Source: Arenicola marina
Lineage: Eukaryota; Annelida; Polychaeta; Arenicolidae
Direction: 5' to 3'
DNA: 64,000 nt
Assembly: GCA_964019135.1 (NCBI GenBank)
Contig: OZ025263.1
Location: 20,189,123 to 20,253,122, forward strand
Numbering within the stretch: the stretch's first letter is position 1; each line of letters begins with the position of its first letter. The notes beneath the pieces are model-generated. The model searched no databases, was not told the origin of the DNA, and saw only the letters and a list, made by a program, of their open reading frames with translations. Of the stretch, positions 18,881-30,420 are shown piece after piece. A program made the translations under genes and the position numbers.

Positions 18881-18900
18881 TCGCTAGGTGGCGCACGATC
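18881..18900 (+). promoter_or_regulatory. CTCF-like motif (GCTAGGTGGCGCA)
   Basis: TCGCTAGGTGGCGCACG matches the bilaterian CTCF core (..AG.TGGCGC). A related 45-base context recurs at 24490-24535 (ATTCGCCAGGTGGCAGCAC ... CAGACGACGG). Binding is inferred only. Confidence 0.35.
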
Positions 18901-19068
18901 CGAATGCAGACAGACGACAAACCTATCCGCTCTGCGCCAGCATTCATTTTCTAATATATTTAAACGCGGGTTTTCCTTTTCTTAAATCATGACTATCGTT
19001 GTAAGTTTCATCTCTTTTTCTCTGCGAAACCGTAATTAAACTTATAATTTTAAATTGATTGTAAAAGA

Positions 19069-19214
19069 GTGTTGTTATCTAGCTTTGTTTTAGTGGCCTA
19101 CAAGTTCTGGGTGGTAGGCATAACTGGACTTTTCACCCTCTGGAAGGTGCTAACAACCAAGGCGTACCCAGTGCAGGCTTTTCGCTCACGGCTTTTTCGC
19201 CCCAACTCGAGCCG
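19069..19214 (+). other. Hydrophobic short frame, unassigned
   Basis: Downstream of an ATCTAG the frame reads FVLVAYKFWVVGITGLFTLW then KVLTTKAYPVQAF, which looks like a single membrane helix, before entering a GC-rich tandem repeat. No ATG starts it and no donor is seen, so it remains only a possible exon. Confidence 0.15.
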
Positions 19215-19490
19215 CGGTGGTCAGCGGGGCTTGCGTAGTAGGGAGGGGCAGCGGGGGGTCCCCGGCCGGGATCTAACGTAGTGGAGAAGGACTGCAGGGT
19301 TGCGGGGTGGCCCCGGCTGGGGACTTGCGTAGTATGAATGTGCAGCGGGATGGCCCCGGCCGCGAAGTCGCGTACGGTTGGGCCGGGTCGTACATACTGG
19401 AGGGGAGCCGCGGGGTAGCTCTGGCCGTGGGTAAGGACAGTGGCAGCAGGGTGGCATGGGCCGCGAGGTCGCGTAGGGTGACTTATTTCA
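19215..19490. repeat. GC-rich degenerate tandem repeat (~45-55 bp unit)
   Basis: The words CTTGCGTAGTA, GCAGCGGG and TGGCCCCGGCCG.GA recur about five times with indels. It stands out as a GC-rich island within A/T-rich flanks. Confidence 0.65.
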
Positions 19491-19699
19491 CATCAAGAAC
19501 ATCCCTAGCAAACCGGGGCATCTCCGCTGCCCCTTCCTACTTCGCATTCCCCGAGCCGGGGCCACCCCGCGGGCGATGCAGACCCTCTCCACCATGCGCA
19601 ACCCCAGCCTGGAAGACAAGACCCAGAAACTTAGTCCGATATTTCCCACCTGGCCTGCCCATTGTTGCAGCCAGTCGATCACTAGGTCTCAATTACGGC

Positions 19700-21117
19700 T
19701 AGGTCGGTAACTATGTCCCCCCCCCTCTCCCCTACCACACACACACAGGCACACACACCATCAAAACCCAGTCATTAGTTTAATGTTCCTAACGTAATTT
19801 TAGACCGTTAGTCAGTCGACACTCCAAAACTCGTTACCCAATATGGGCGATGACGAAGGCATTAAACAGTTCACAACACCACATATGCTTTTCACAGCTG
19901 CATTCACCATAGAACTATAAAACCTTTCCCTATACCTGGCTTGTATTTACATGCACATGTAAGGCATCATAGTGACCCGAATAGTGTTCTTGCGAAGGGG
20001 GAGTTAAGGTATGCTGCCACCGAAAGTATACTTACGGGCGACAAAAGCGGTTTTTAATCCTTGAAGTATTATTCTCTCTCATTCAGTCGTAGTTATAATT
20101 TTGTTTTCAGGAAACATATCTGTAGACTTTATTCTCAATTTTGTCACTGCCCTTACGACCAGAACGGGCTTCCCATTTAAGCATAATTAACGGTAAAGGA
20201 TATATTCCTCATAATATTAGACCTAGAGTGTGTGATAAAATAATACATCTTATGAACAAATATTCAGCAGCATAGATGTAATCAAGTTAAATTCATTAAT
20301 ACCGCATATCACAGATGTTTTGGCCTATATCTTCACTAAAATTTAAGTGAACACTCAAAAAAAATTGCACGCTGCAGGACCCAATCAATTCAATCATACT
20401 TTCCTTTATGTGGCAATCTATTCTTCTCGTAATATTGCACATGATGAAGCTCCATTGATCACAAATGTTGGCTTATAAATAAGCTAAAGACATATTTTTG
20501 CAGACAAACGCTTACTGCACCCTTGAGATAATACTAAATTAATTAACGAACCTCTTATGAAACCGACTCCAACATTCAGACTAACCACTGCCCCTAGCCC
20601 ATGAGACCCTACTGATTTATCCTACGTATATATAGGATACCTCTGAGAGGGGGAGGATCACCAACCATAATCACCAAATGATCCCCAAATGCCTTATTGT
20701 GGTATTCATTATAGCTGACAGTTTGCCGCTTTGGCCTTTGCAGAGATATGCTATATGATAATATATCACAATAATATATTGTATGTATTTTTCAGTTTAA
20801 CGCACTCGCTCAGGTTAGGTAGCACCTATGACATATTATTACATATATTAGCCAGCGTAGCGAGCTCTTTAGATAACACACACGTAAAAAACTGACAAAA
20901 TCTGTATCTCAGTCCCATATACTCTAAAGAGCGAACAAAAAATCAACCGCAAGTCGACCCCCAGTGGGGAAAGCGGAAGCGGAAGATGTGACACAGTGTT
21001 TACGCATGCGTTAACTGCCTTCTGGCAAACGTCATGTTCATTTTTTTTGTTAAAAACTTACGCGCAGCGCACCGCAGGATATTTAGGAACGAATTACCAA
21101 CAATTGGTCGTACTGAC
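19700..21117. other. No supported gene
   Basis: A short CA run lies at 19738-19758. Otherwise the stretch is mixed, A/T-leaning DNA with no convincing exon or element. Confidence 0.45.
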
Positions 21118-21140
21118 TTGTGGCTAACGAGTGAGGTAGG
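21118..21140 (+). repeat. Solo terminal repeat TTGTGGCTAACGAGTGAGGTAGG (left)
   Basis: These 23 bases recur exactly inverted at 24242-24264 and, with one to three changes, at every boundary of the array at 22340-23290. They could be the ends of a ~3.15-kb element or two solo ends. Confidence 0.6.
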
Positions 21141-22339
21141 CTCAGGCGCTGTGCGTGGAAAAATCCAGTTTGTGTTGTAGTGACCTCTCGCACGCACCCA
21201 GGTTCCCACTGCGGCTCGACGGGAGTTCCAAAGTTAACTGTGCGTGCGCTGCGAGCAAGCCGTCATCGGTTTGTACCGACCAGAGAGAGGTGCTGGGTGG
21301 TCAGCAGGGGAAGGGGGGGTGGGGGGGGGATATAATTTCGAGTCTGTGCATGCGTAGAATACTAGCCCTCATTTTTTCTTGTGCCGTTCACTTTCGGAAT
21401 ATGGCACATAACTTCGTCTTCTTTGTCAAATGATATCTAATTTTCAACTCGATTTCTTAAAACATTTTTTGAAATAAATATTTTCGGACAAAACATGCAA
21501 GGATTTCTTACAAGCGTTCTTCTCGGCCCATTAAGGGAGCGAACTTGCTTCGCGTCACTTGCTCCTCGTCTACCTTAATGTCTGGTGTTAACTTATGCTG
21601 TTAGTAAATAAGCCACAACTGTGAAATGATGCCGGTTTCTAAGCCGAGATATGTAATTAATATATCCGACTTTGCATACCGTAGCTTGCTACAAAATAAT
21701 GGCCAACAGATAAACTTGAGTGAAAACTGGCCGAACTAGCACCAGTCTCCTCTAGGGCAAACAAATATAAATGGGTGCATGTTTTCATCGGGGGGGGGGC
21801 GGTATAATTGCTGCATTGGCAACATAATATACCCAAGAAATATAAGTGGTGGTTTTCCGTTTAATCACATTATCAACCCGACAAACTCGAAAAGCTCAGA
21901 CATTACCACAGGCCATGCATTGCCAATCATTTTAACATTTCACATCAGGGTCCGTGTTCACAAGCATTCCTTATAAGGAGAACAATATATAGAGAATTTA
22001 GCAGAGAACCGTCTCTACATACAAAATTCTGAAGCAAATTCCTTATGCGAGATGCACGCAAGACCACCAGTTTTGCAAATGTGCATTGCCTAATAATGGC
22101 GAAATAGTGTTACAATTGTTAACATGAAAAATTTTTCTTAAAAAAAAAGCATTTCCCCATGCAAAGGCTATAGGGTCAATATCTTGGAGATGCGCAAACA
22201 AGGAAACAAACAGCTTTGCAGGGAATGCGTGGGTTCATTCCTAAAGCCGATTCAAATTCGAATTGATATAAATCTATGTAATCCGGAGCTTGTTTCGTAA
22301 AACTATTGGGATCTATTAAAAAAATTGTAATTCCCAAGA

Positions 22340-23290
22340 TTCTGAATTAATTACTGAAGTCATGACTCTTGCTTCTATCTTGCTACTACCGTGTGGTTAA
22401 ATTCCATCGGAACAAAATTTCGTACTAAATCCAAGGTATTAATATCCACGTACCTCACTGATTAGGCAGTAAAATTTGGCTAACGAGTTAGGTAGGTAGG
22501 TCCCTCTTTGGGTCTTATAAGCATTATTTCGTACACTACGGCACATACATAGGCCAAATCTGCTCTTATCTTGATACTACCGAGTGTTTATCAATATCGG
22601 ATTAGTGAATCGTATAGTAATCCAAGGTATTAGTATCCACCTACCTCACTCGTTAGCCAACTTTTACTGGCTAATGAGTGAGGTAGGTGGGTATTAATAT
22701 CTCGGATTATGTACGATTTACTAATCCGATATTGATAAACTCTCGGTAGTATCAAGATAACAGCAGTTTTAGCGTATGTATGTGCCGTAGGGTAAGAAAT
22801 ACTGATCATAAGACCCAAAGCGGGACCTACCTACCTCACTCGTTAGCCAACTTTTACTGGCTAATGAGCCTGAGGTAGGTAGATATTAATACCTCGGATT
22901 ATGTACGATTTACTAATCCGATATTGATAAACACTCGGTAGTATCAAGATAAGGGCAGTTTTAGCGTATGTATATGCCGTAGGGTAAGAAATAATGCTTA
23001 TAAGACCCAAAGCGGGACCTATCTACCTCACTCGTTAGCCAACATTTACTGGCTAATGAGTGAGGTAGGAGGATATTAATACTTTGAATTATGTACGATT
23101 TTCTCATCCGTTACTGATAAACTCTCGGTAGTATCAAGATAAGAGCAGTTTTAGCGTATGTATGTGCCGTAGTGTAAGAAATACTGATCATAAGCCCCAA
23201 AGAGGGACCTACCTACCTCACTCGTTAGCCAACTATTCACTGTCTAATGAGTGAGGTAGGTGGATATTAATACCTTAGATCATGTAGGCC
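22340..23290. repeat. Array of ~190-bp inverted-repeat elements
   Basis: Three direct units (starting near 22676, 22868 and 23057) and one and a half inverted units (22340-22675) share TTACTAATCCGATATTGATA, AACACTCGGTAGTATCAAGA, TTTTAGCGTATGTATGTGCC and GACCCAAAG.GGGACCTACC. Each unit is bounded by TTGGCTAACGAGTGAGGTAG or its inverse. It resembles miniature inverted-repeat elements amplified in tandem. Confidence 0.85.
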
Positions 23291-23654
23291 TACGTTTTTT
23301 TTTGTTAAGGACCAGCTGTGAATGCGGGGCGTCGTTCGACCCTTCCGACAGGTCCCCCCCCCATTCCCCGCCCACCCCCCACCCCGTCCTCGGTTACTGG
23401 CCTGTCGATTAAACTCAGTAAAACTCAGTAATATAGTAGGCCTACTAGTAGTAGGCTACTACATTATGAACAGAATGTCTGTGATGTAATGTTCAAAATA
23501 ATTATTATTTGATTCTATTCTTGTCGCTAAATTGCCTGGAGCATGCGCAACATTCTACACATTCATACTGTTGAATGTGAATGCTACTCTTTCACTCACT
23601 GAGCATTTATGCCTATTGTTATTTAGAGTCGCATATAGGGTGGAGGGGGTGGTG

Positions 23655-23835
23655 GGGCAAGGGGTATTAATCGTTCCTTGGGAATGGGGTTTTCATTTCT
23701 CTGTGAACTGGGAATAAGGCAAATAATTCTTCGTGAACTGGGAATGGGGAAGCCGACCGTCGTGATCAAGGATTTTCAATAATCGTAAACTGGGAATTTT
23801 AACATTAAATAAAAGTGAATCGGGAAAACGCTACT
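23655..23835 (+). repeat. Dispersed repeat C, copy 2 (longest)
   Basis: GGTATTAATCGTTCCTTGGG, AATGGGGTTTTCATTTCTCT, GTGAACTGGGAATAAGGCAA, AATAATTCTTCGTGAACTGG and AAGCCGACCGTCGTGATCAA are matched, inverted, by the copy at 25885-26058. The word (C)GTGA(A/C)CTGGGAAT recurs inside the element and again at 23900-23935. Confidence 0.8.
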
Positions 23836-24241
23836 TTATATCATCTATTCGCCCTTCCTATGTATAGCCTATTGGAAGTTATCCTGTTGAATTCATCGTG
23901 ACCTGGGAATAAAGAAATTTATTCTTCGTGATCTGGAAATACGACCTCCCCCTCCCCACCCCCCTATAATATTATAACGTAGGGGAGCAATGAGGCCTGA
24001 AAAGATATGACCATATATATTGTGAGACCTACAAGCGAACTAGTCAAGGCATAAGCCCCTCCCCCCCCCCCTCTACCACCCCCCTCACCCACACAATTAC
24101 AAACTGCATGTGCCATTGCGAAGTTTTATGTCAACGCTGCGGCGCGGAGAGAGCACAGGCTTCAAAGCCGACAGTCCGTACACCTCCCACTACAAGCGGC
24201 ACTAAGATACGGATTTACGACGGTCGTTTGCGGCACTCGTT

Positions 24242-24264
24242 CCTACCTCACTCGTTAGCCACAA
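24242..24264 (-). repeat. Solo terminal repeat (right), inverse of 21118-21140
   Basis: CCTACCTCACTCGTTAGCCA then CAA is the exact reverse complement of the left copy. The sequences just inside the two ends are unrelated. Confidence 0.6.
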
Positions 24265-24280
24265 TACGCTACCACATATA

Positions 24281-24498
24281 CATAATATATATATACATAC
24301 ATAATCGACAAGTTACTGGAAAACAGATGAAGGGCTTATCATAGCGACAACATGTTTTCACTCTCCCGACAGAGCGCTCGCTGTATTCGCATAATATATA
24401 TATACATACATAATTGACAAGTTACTGGAAAACAGATTAAGGGCTTATCATAGCGACAACATGTTTTCACTCACCCGACAGAGCGCTCGCTGTATTCG
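24281..24498. repeat. 109-bp tandem duplication
   Basis: CATAATATATATATACATAC ... GGGCTTATCATAGCGACAAC ... AGAGCGCTCGCTGTATTCG occurs twice with only three or four differences. The second copy runs into the CTCF-like word CCAGGTGGCAGCA (24499-24511). Confidence 0.9.
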
Positions 24499-24499
24499 C

Positions 24500-25884
24500 C
24501 AGGTGGCAGCACAAGTCGAACGCGCAGACGACGGTTCACGGCAGACTGGTCAACAGTTCACAGCTTCGTTGACGTTATAACCTTTTTACATTATCATTTA
24601 GTCTAGCTTTTGTAAATTTAGATCAAGGTTGAGGATACATTAGGTGCTTAGGTCTCATTAGAAACATTTCCCCTTACCACATAAGTTTAGTTTGTGTCAC
24701 ATTCAACTGGGTTTATTTAACAATTGTCAGTTCATCACTGATATCACGTCATCAGGCGTCCGTGTAGGATGCGTCGAACAAGGTTGACCGATTCCTGGAT
24801 TTGGACTAAGTTAGGATCACTTTCTTTTCGCCAATGTTAAAAACAGAAACTGTCAGCAGATCTGAGCGCCTGTGGATTAATGAGTAATGTATAAGTTATC
24901 AGGGGTTCAGTAAATGGCTCTCACCAAGCAGTGGGGGTTAAACAAAAGGTACCAAACAAATTGTATCGCTATGGTATGGAGCATTGGAGGCTGCGCTCGT
25001 CTTTAGGATTTACCTATGCCATATTATAACAAAATGAATGTTCACATGACGCAGTGGGTCAGAAAATGCATTCTAAATCTTTTAATTGGCGCCACCGCAC
25101 GGGGGACCAGCCGAGGGATCAGGCGCTTAACATGGCCCACCCTGCGCGCCCCCCCCCCCCCTACCGCCCACCCCCTACCACCACCACCAACACACACCCG
25201 AGCCCCCGGCAACTCTTGCCACGCACGCTGATCAGTTTTCCACTAAGGCAAGGAGATCGGAGCTCCATCTAGCGAATGAAAGCTGTTTGGAGCGGCGGCA
25301 CCAGCTCGGTCCACTTTTACGTCCTAACGGATGCTTGCTGCGATGTGCTTTTACCTTTTCCCCGTCGTGTGCAGCAAAGATAATTATAGAAAGATATACG
25401 CTGAAATATGGCAATGACATTTGATTGAAATCAAATATTAGTAACAATAATAGTTTGTTACTCATTAATTTTTGCCAACATAGTCGAACAAGAATGAGAA
25501 TTGAATTTTATTCGAATTTAATGTCGTATTTTCTGACTGGATGGGGAGCTTTCATTTTTACATACAGTATTTACTTTATCAACACGTGGTTTTACCCCCC
25601 CCCCCCTACTTAAGTTTGTGTATTTCATTAACTACAGGGGATTATGGGACAAATTTTACGTAATTCTTGTTGAAATGTCAGTGAAGAAGAAATTGCCACT
25701 GCGTGGCCGGGAAGAGGCTTACTTTAATGTATGTACAGGGCCTGGTAAGAATTGACAAGGCTGGTCAGAATCGACAACCACACACGTATATTTATGCAAA
25801 AGTACACTTTATTTAAATTTACCGTCATTTAAGAAGATCAGTCAAGTGGGATTCGCATATTTGGGGGGGGGGGGGGGGGGGAAT
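24500..25884. other. Upstream region, no supported exon
   Basis: The stretch contains C-runs at 25150 and 25597 and a 20-base G-run at 25863. I see no exon. The frames at 25016-25272 come from C-rich sequence. Confidence 0.4.
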
Positions 25885-26058
25885 CGTCGATTCACGGTTA
25901 TTTAATATTAAAATTCCCAGTTCACGATTAATAAAAATCCTTGATCACGGCGGTCGGCTAATACCCCATTACCAGTTCACTTGACGAAGAATTATTTTCC
26001 TCATTCCCAGTTCACTGTGAAATGAAAAGCCCAATCCCGAGGAACGCAAATACCCCTT
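25885..26058 (-). repeat. Dispersed repeat C, copy 3 (inverted)
   Basis: AAAATTCCCAGTTCACGATT, AAAAATCCTTGATCACGGCG, GACGAAGAATTATTTTCCTC and ATTCCCAGTTCACTGTGAAA are the reverse complement of the 23655 copy. Confidence 0.8.
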
Positions 26059-26444
26059 GAAATAGGATTATTATATGCATAAATGTAGCGGACCGGTACA
26101 GCTAATCTATTTTCAAGAAATTATTGCGATTTTTTCCACCACATAGATCTATTGCTGTTCTGATCTGTTTTCACAAAAAGGAAGATACAGAATTTTCGGA
26201 AAGAGCGAGCTTTTAATTAGGGTTTATAAATCTCGAGGGATCTTCTATAAAACCCATTGCGAAAAATCAGAACAGAGCACAATATAGCAGAAATACCACG
26301 TCGGTGCAGTTCAGATGCCAATACACCCGTTCCCTCATCTACCAAGTAAACTGGCAGTTTGGTATTATGCAGTGTGGTCAAAACTGTCCGAAGCCATATC
26401 TCGAGGTGCGCCAGACCGGATGTGCTCTGTAGCGGAATACACTA

Positions 26445-26452
26445 TGACGTCA
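26445..26452 (+). promoter_or_regulatory. CRE palindrome TGACGTCA in candidate CLASP promoter
   Basis: A perfect cAMP-response element lies 28 bases upstream of CAAGATGGAGGTCGG, a YY1-like initiator-region word. Together with the strong donor at 26495 this is the best candidate for a CLASP promoter. It is inference only. Confidence 0.35.
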
Positions 26453-26454
26453 TG

Positions 26455-26494
26455 AATTTGAAATCAGACAAGATGGAGGTCGGATATCAAATAG
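26455..26494 (+). other. Candidate CLASP 5'-UTR exon 1 with short upstream ORF
   Basis: GACAAGATGGAGGTCGGATA then TCAAATAG ends at a consensus donor GTGAGT (26495). The 5' limit is not known. Spliced to the acceptor at 27939, the ATG at 26473 would give MEVGYQI-DSLTCQEL and stop, a 15-codon upstream ORF that could restrain CLASP translation. The intron would be 1445 bp. Confidence 0.35.
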
Positions 26495-27939
26495 GTGAGT
26501 AGGAGGCATTAAATATGCCGACTTCACGCAAACTGGGTTTCCACCTGAATATATTCGAGGATATTTGGCATCAGGTACATGTTTGAAGTTATATGACTCA
26601 AGCTTGGAGTAAAATGATATTTCATTCGAATGCAATCGGACATCTCAAGTGGACCGCTGCCGACTTCGCTTTCCTCGTTTCGCCCGCCAGTCTGCAGTCG
26701 GCAAGCTGTCCAAGATAAAAACATTAGGGATGATGCAGATGGTGGCTTTTTGGTTTGTCGATGAAGCGAAGCAACACGCACAACAAATAACGCCGTACAA
26801 TTTGTTCATCAAGACATAATTCCTGTGATATGTTGTTCCATGATCTGCTCTATTAACGGGCAAGTCAATCTGGATAATTTTGTAAGAACGTCGACGACAG
26901 CCTGGCAGATCTAACGAAATGTCAATCATCTCATCTGTCACTCACTCCGTCCGACTGACTGTGACAAAGCCTGAGTGTGTTACTATTTTTTTACTTTTGC
27001 CCAGAATGTGTCAGCATTTATGGCGGTGCAAAGATAGTCTCACAACTTGTGAGATAAAAGTATAATTATAGTTCAATTACTTCTGGCCATTCAGCATTAT
27101 CCTGGCATTGATGTCTTTAACTTTTTAATAAATAAGGCCTGTGTAATATATCTTGTATTGCTAGATCTATATGTCTTAAGATATGACAAAAATAACCTAT
27201 AACTGTAAATTTAAAATATAAAATGACAATGGGTAGACAATGGGAAGCCTCTTACTAGAAGAATATTAATAGTTCCATTAAAGTTGCATGTCGAGTTGTT
27301 TCCCGCCAAAACTAAAGAGGTCAAAATACAAGTAAGAATCAGTCCATGGATCATTCAAGATTTCTTTTGTCTATACTCCACCCATGCCAGACTGCCAAAT
27401 AGTGTCTAGTAGTCTTGCCCGTGATATCAATTTACTACAAGTTTTCATTTTAGTGGTAAACGTCATCAGTTTGTGTGCTTCGCGATGCTTTGGTATAAGT
27501 ACCAGTGCCGGGACAGAGTTCTATGGTGTCCCGGGATAGATACGTTTGCCATACCACAGCCGAAACGGCGATGTTTATCAGGTTTCTGAATTTATAGAAT
27601 GAAATAATCGAGTTTTCTGCAAATTTTGATATAAATGTCGCCTGGTCTTAGTTTTGGCGGGAAACAACTCGATATGCATCTTTAACCCCTTCACCCCATT
27701 GTCATAACTTCTGTATCTTATACATCTCTCATTCTGTGAAGGAGTAAAATTAGGTTAATGTATCTGATCTACAACAGGATGACAGGATTTATTATATTTT
27801 ATAATAAGTGGAAGTAATAAATTTATATCAATTTTTTTTATAAGTCCTATTATTCTTTTTGTTACCTTCATTGTTTATTTAGCTTATGATGATTAACAAA
27901 GTATGAGTTCATTATCATAGTTGTTTTCTATACTTTCAG
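26495..27939 (+). other. Candidate CLASP intron 1
   Basis: No other exon is recognised between the donor at 26495 and the acceptor TTTTCTATACTTTCAG ending at 27939. A minus-strand frame at 26645-26941 (internal ATG, 90-odd codons, six cysteines) has no recognisable domain and is not called. Confidence 0.35.
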
Positions 27940-28194
27940 ACAGCTTGACATGTCAGGAGTTGTAAAACACATACCTGAGTGAAAAGAGTGCCATTTGATA
28001 CCTACTAATTGCTTGGCTGCAGTGAAGAAGGAATAATATTCGGATTGATCGCATTTGTCGGAGAGACGTCTACCAAGAGCGAGAAAGCTTTTAATTTTAC
28101 TGAGATTTACCTGTGCATCCAGCGGATTTGTGAGCTTTTGGAGCTGAGGGTATCAACACCATCTGACATTACTGGGTAGTTGAATCTTGTCATC
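27940..28194 (+). other. CLASP 5'-UTR part of exon 2
   Basis: It follows a strong acceptor (TTGTTTTCTATACTTTCAG) and runs to the CLASP start codon. It contains stops in all frames and a few upstream ATGs (27951, 28166-28193 region), as is usual for a leader. Confidence 0.55.
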
Positions 28195-28374
28195 ATGGCA
28201 CAGACACTGGATTACTTCCTTGCCAATGTCCTGACACAGGACACTAGGAAGCGAATCCAGACCCATGGGGACCTGGTTCCTTATCTTGGGAACCCTGAAT
28301 CCTCCCTCTATTGTGAGGAGATGGATAAGTTTGTGGATGGTCTGACAGCATGGGTCAGCTGCAGTAACTACAAG
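28195..28374 (+). CDS. CLASP: CLASP exon 2: start codon and first TOG1 repeat
   Basis: CLASP is a microtubule plus-end protein that suppresses catastrophe and promotes rescue through TOG domains, working with EB1, CLIPs and, at the cortex, LL5beta, in spindle and migrating-cell microtubule control. This exon gives 60 codons in phase 0 from ATCATGG: MAQTLDYFLANVLTQDTRKR, then IQTHGDLVPYLGNPESSLYC and EEMDKFVDGLTAWVSCSNYK, ending at CAAG|GTAAGT. It aligns with vertebrate CLASP1/2 (CLAQVLQKD.GKRLQ..., LDKLVDGL..WV..SNYK). With the next six exons it forms 231 codons, equal to the TOG1 region of the family. The remainder (TOG2, TOG3, SxIP, C-terminal domain) must lie beyond the window. Confidence 0.92.
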
Positions 28375-29315
28375 GTAAGTGCCACAGATGGCTATCATCT
28401 TTCTGTTCTCTGATCTGTTTATATTACTGCATTCAGCAGGGTGCTGACAGAAAATTTCTCATAACAAATACTATAGTAATGATGATGCATATGTTATGGA
28501 GAGACGGATGTAAATTGTGTACATCTTCCATGATTTCCCACAGTCATCTTTTTGTGGCTAATGAGGTTTAAAAGAACTGTTCCAAGTAAGTTCTTTCTTT
28601 AAAGTGGTTTTCTTCATATATTCTAACATGACAATGTAATGATGCAGTTTACCATTCTGAAGTAAACCGAGATACTGACATGCAGTGCAGAGTGTATGAG
28701 GGAAACATCTGAATGCTGAAAACATGGTATTAGTCAGCATTTGTTTTTTGGCATCCACAATTTTTGGCTGGTAAAAAAAAATGTTCAGTGTACATGCACC
28801 ACATGGTGCCAGCTGATCAGGTCACTTTTGGAACTCTTGCAATTTTCAATTGTATTAACGAAAGTAGTTACGATCTCATATACAATTGTGACCACTACTA
28901 TTTTCTTCTAAACCTCCTGCCAAAAAGGCCCTTTTTGAGTTCGTAAACAGCACCAAATTTTCAAAATTTGCCTGCCAAAATGCCCACCCATTCAGCATGC
29001 AGGCAGGTCTCTGGCTAATACCCTGATTAGCAATACCAATGTTGGCAGCTAGAAACTGCTAAAACATGTTGTACTCTAGGTAGTGGACTGTTCTACTGCA
29101 GTCTTTTCATAATTCAGTGATTCACTTGCAGTGTAAATTCACTGCATCCAGTTTTGTCAAAATAAATATTTAGCAATCACGTTTTTGTTCAGCATTAGAA
29201 TTAGATTCAATAAACTTAATCTCAGCAGAAACATGTAGTATGAAATACATGATATGCATGCATTATTTTTACCTTGTTTTTGGACAACAATGGTTTACTT
29301 TATATTGTCTTTCAG
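28375..29315 (+). other. CLASP intron 2a (941 bp)
   Basis: GTAAGT ... TTGTCTTTCAG. It is A/T-rich with no second exon or recognisable element. Confidence 0.8.
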
Positions 29316-29394
29316 ATCTCACTGAATGGTATGGAAGTGATCTCACTGCTAGTGGATAGAATGGGTGACCATTTCAAGACGCATGTCTCCACTG
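29316..29394 (+). CDS. CLASP: CLASP exon 3 (TOG1)
   Basis: 79 nt, entering in phase 0 and leaving in phase 1: ISLNGMEVISLLVDRMGDHF then KTHVST-G. It corresponds to VLLGMDILSALVTRLQDRFK of human CLASP. The borders TTTCAG|ATCTCA and ACTG|GTAAGT are canonical. The reading continues in frame only if spliced to the exon at 44263, which supplies the TA that completes the split Val codon. Confidence 0.92.
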
Positions 29395-30225
29395 GTAAGT
29401 TGTTACTATCAGGACTGTTTACATGTATTAAAGCAAAGGGATATATAAAAAAGGAACCATACTGTACCAGCATCTTACCCTAAAAAGATATATTTTGGAG
29501 AGTTTTATAATAATACCGGTAGTTTAATAGGACAATCTTTTTTTACTGTACATTTATCATTGTTGCACAGAATGAATAGTTTGTCGAAAATATATCTTTG
29601 AATACACTGTCACCATAATTGCTTGGGTGTAAGTTCCAACTGTGAACATGGAAAAGCCCTTGTAATGTTTCAGTGCAGCTACTTATTGACCAGAATTAAT
29701 GTATTGGCACACCAGGTGGACAAGCACTATGGCAAACTGGTTTCTCATAGCCAAGCAGGCATGAAAGGAAGCAGCACAAGTGTCATTGTGCTGTGTGGGT
29801 GACATATTGAGTCTTAACAACCATGGATTTTCATTTATACCTCACATCACTTGATGAGCAACTTGAGTGGGGGAATTGAGGCTGCTATTAGCATTTGTTT
29901 TGGCCTGCATGCCAGGTCTGTCTGGTTGGTTAACATACAGTAAGGTTGCATATGTGACATTATTGTGTGCGATATTCCAAGCTTGTTCAATTAAAAACAA
30001 TAGATTGCCCACTGTAAAATATTTTTAAAATTTGGAGTATGATGAGGGGATGATTTGTAAGACAAAAGAAATATTGCTGTGCACTTTTGCATACATGAAG
30101 GCTAATTTGGATCAATATACCTCCTGGGACAACAAAGTGGACTTGAATGAAACATGTCACAGATGCAGCTACCGGAGTGGGAACCCATAACATGTTTATC
30201 TGCAGCTCAGCCTGTTTTCTAAGAG

Positions 30226-30420
30226 GGGCCTCCCTGGTGTAATGGTTAGCACACTAAAGTGCAGATCAATAGGTTCCAGGCTCAAATCTGGTCCCAGGCT
30301 CCTCATTTGGGTCCTGTTTGGCCATCCATCTTCCATACTCCCAGGAGTTTCCCAGGCCGTATAGCCCTTGTATGCACAAAAGCAGCCTAAAACACCCGAT
30401 TCGTTTTCACCTGCTCACTA
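30226..30420 (+). mobile_element. tRNA-derived SINE family A, copy 1
   Basis: GCCTCCCTGGTGTAATGGTT then AGCAC is a tRNA-Glu/Asp-like A box region, and GGCTCAAATCTGG is box B. The body ends with the family signature TGTATGCACAAAAGCAGCCT then AAAACACC. Family A is recognised in this window by the tail GTGCACAAAAGCGGCC(T)AAAACAC. Confidence 0.75.

Noticed and set aside
26645-26941. Minus-strand frame with clustered cysteines near the CLASP start
   Set aside because: No homology recognised, GTG start, no splice context; antisense chance frame is likelier.
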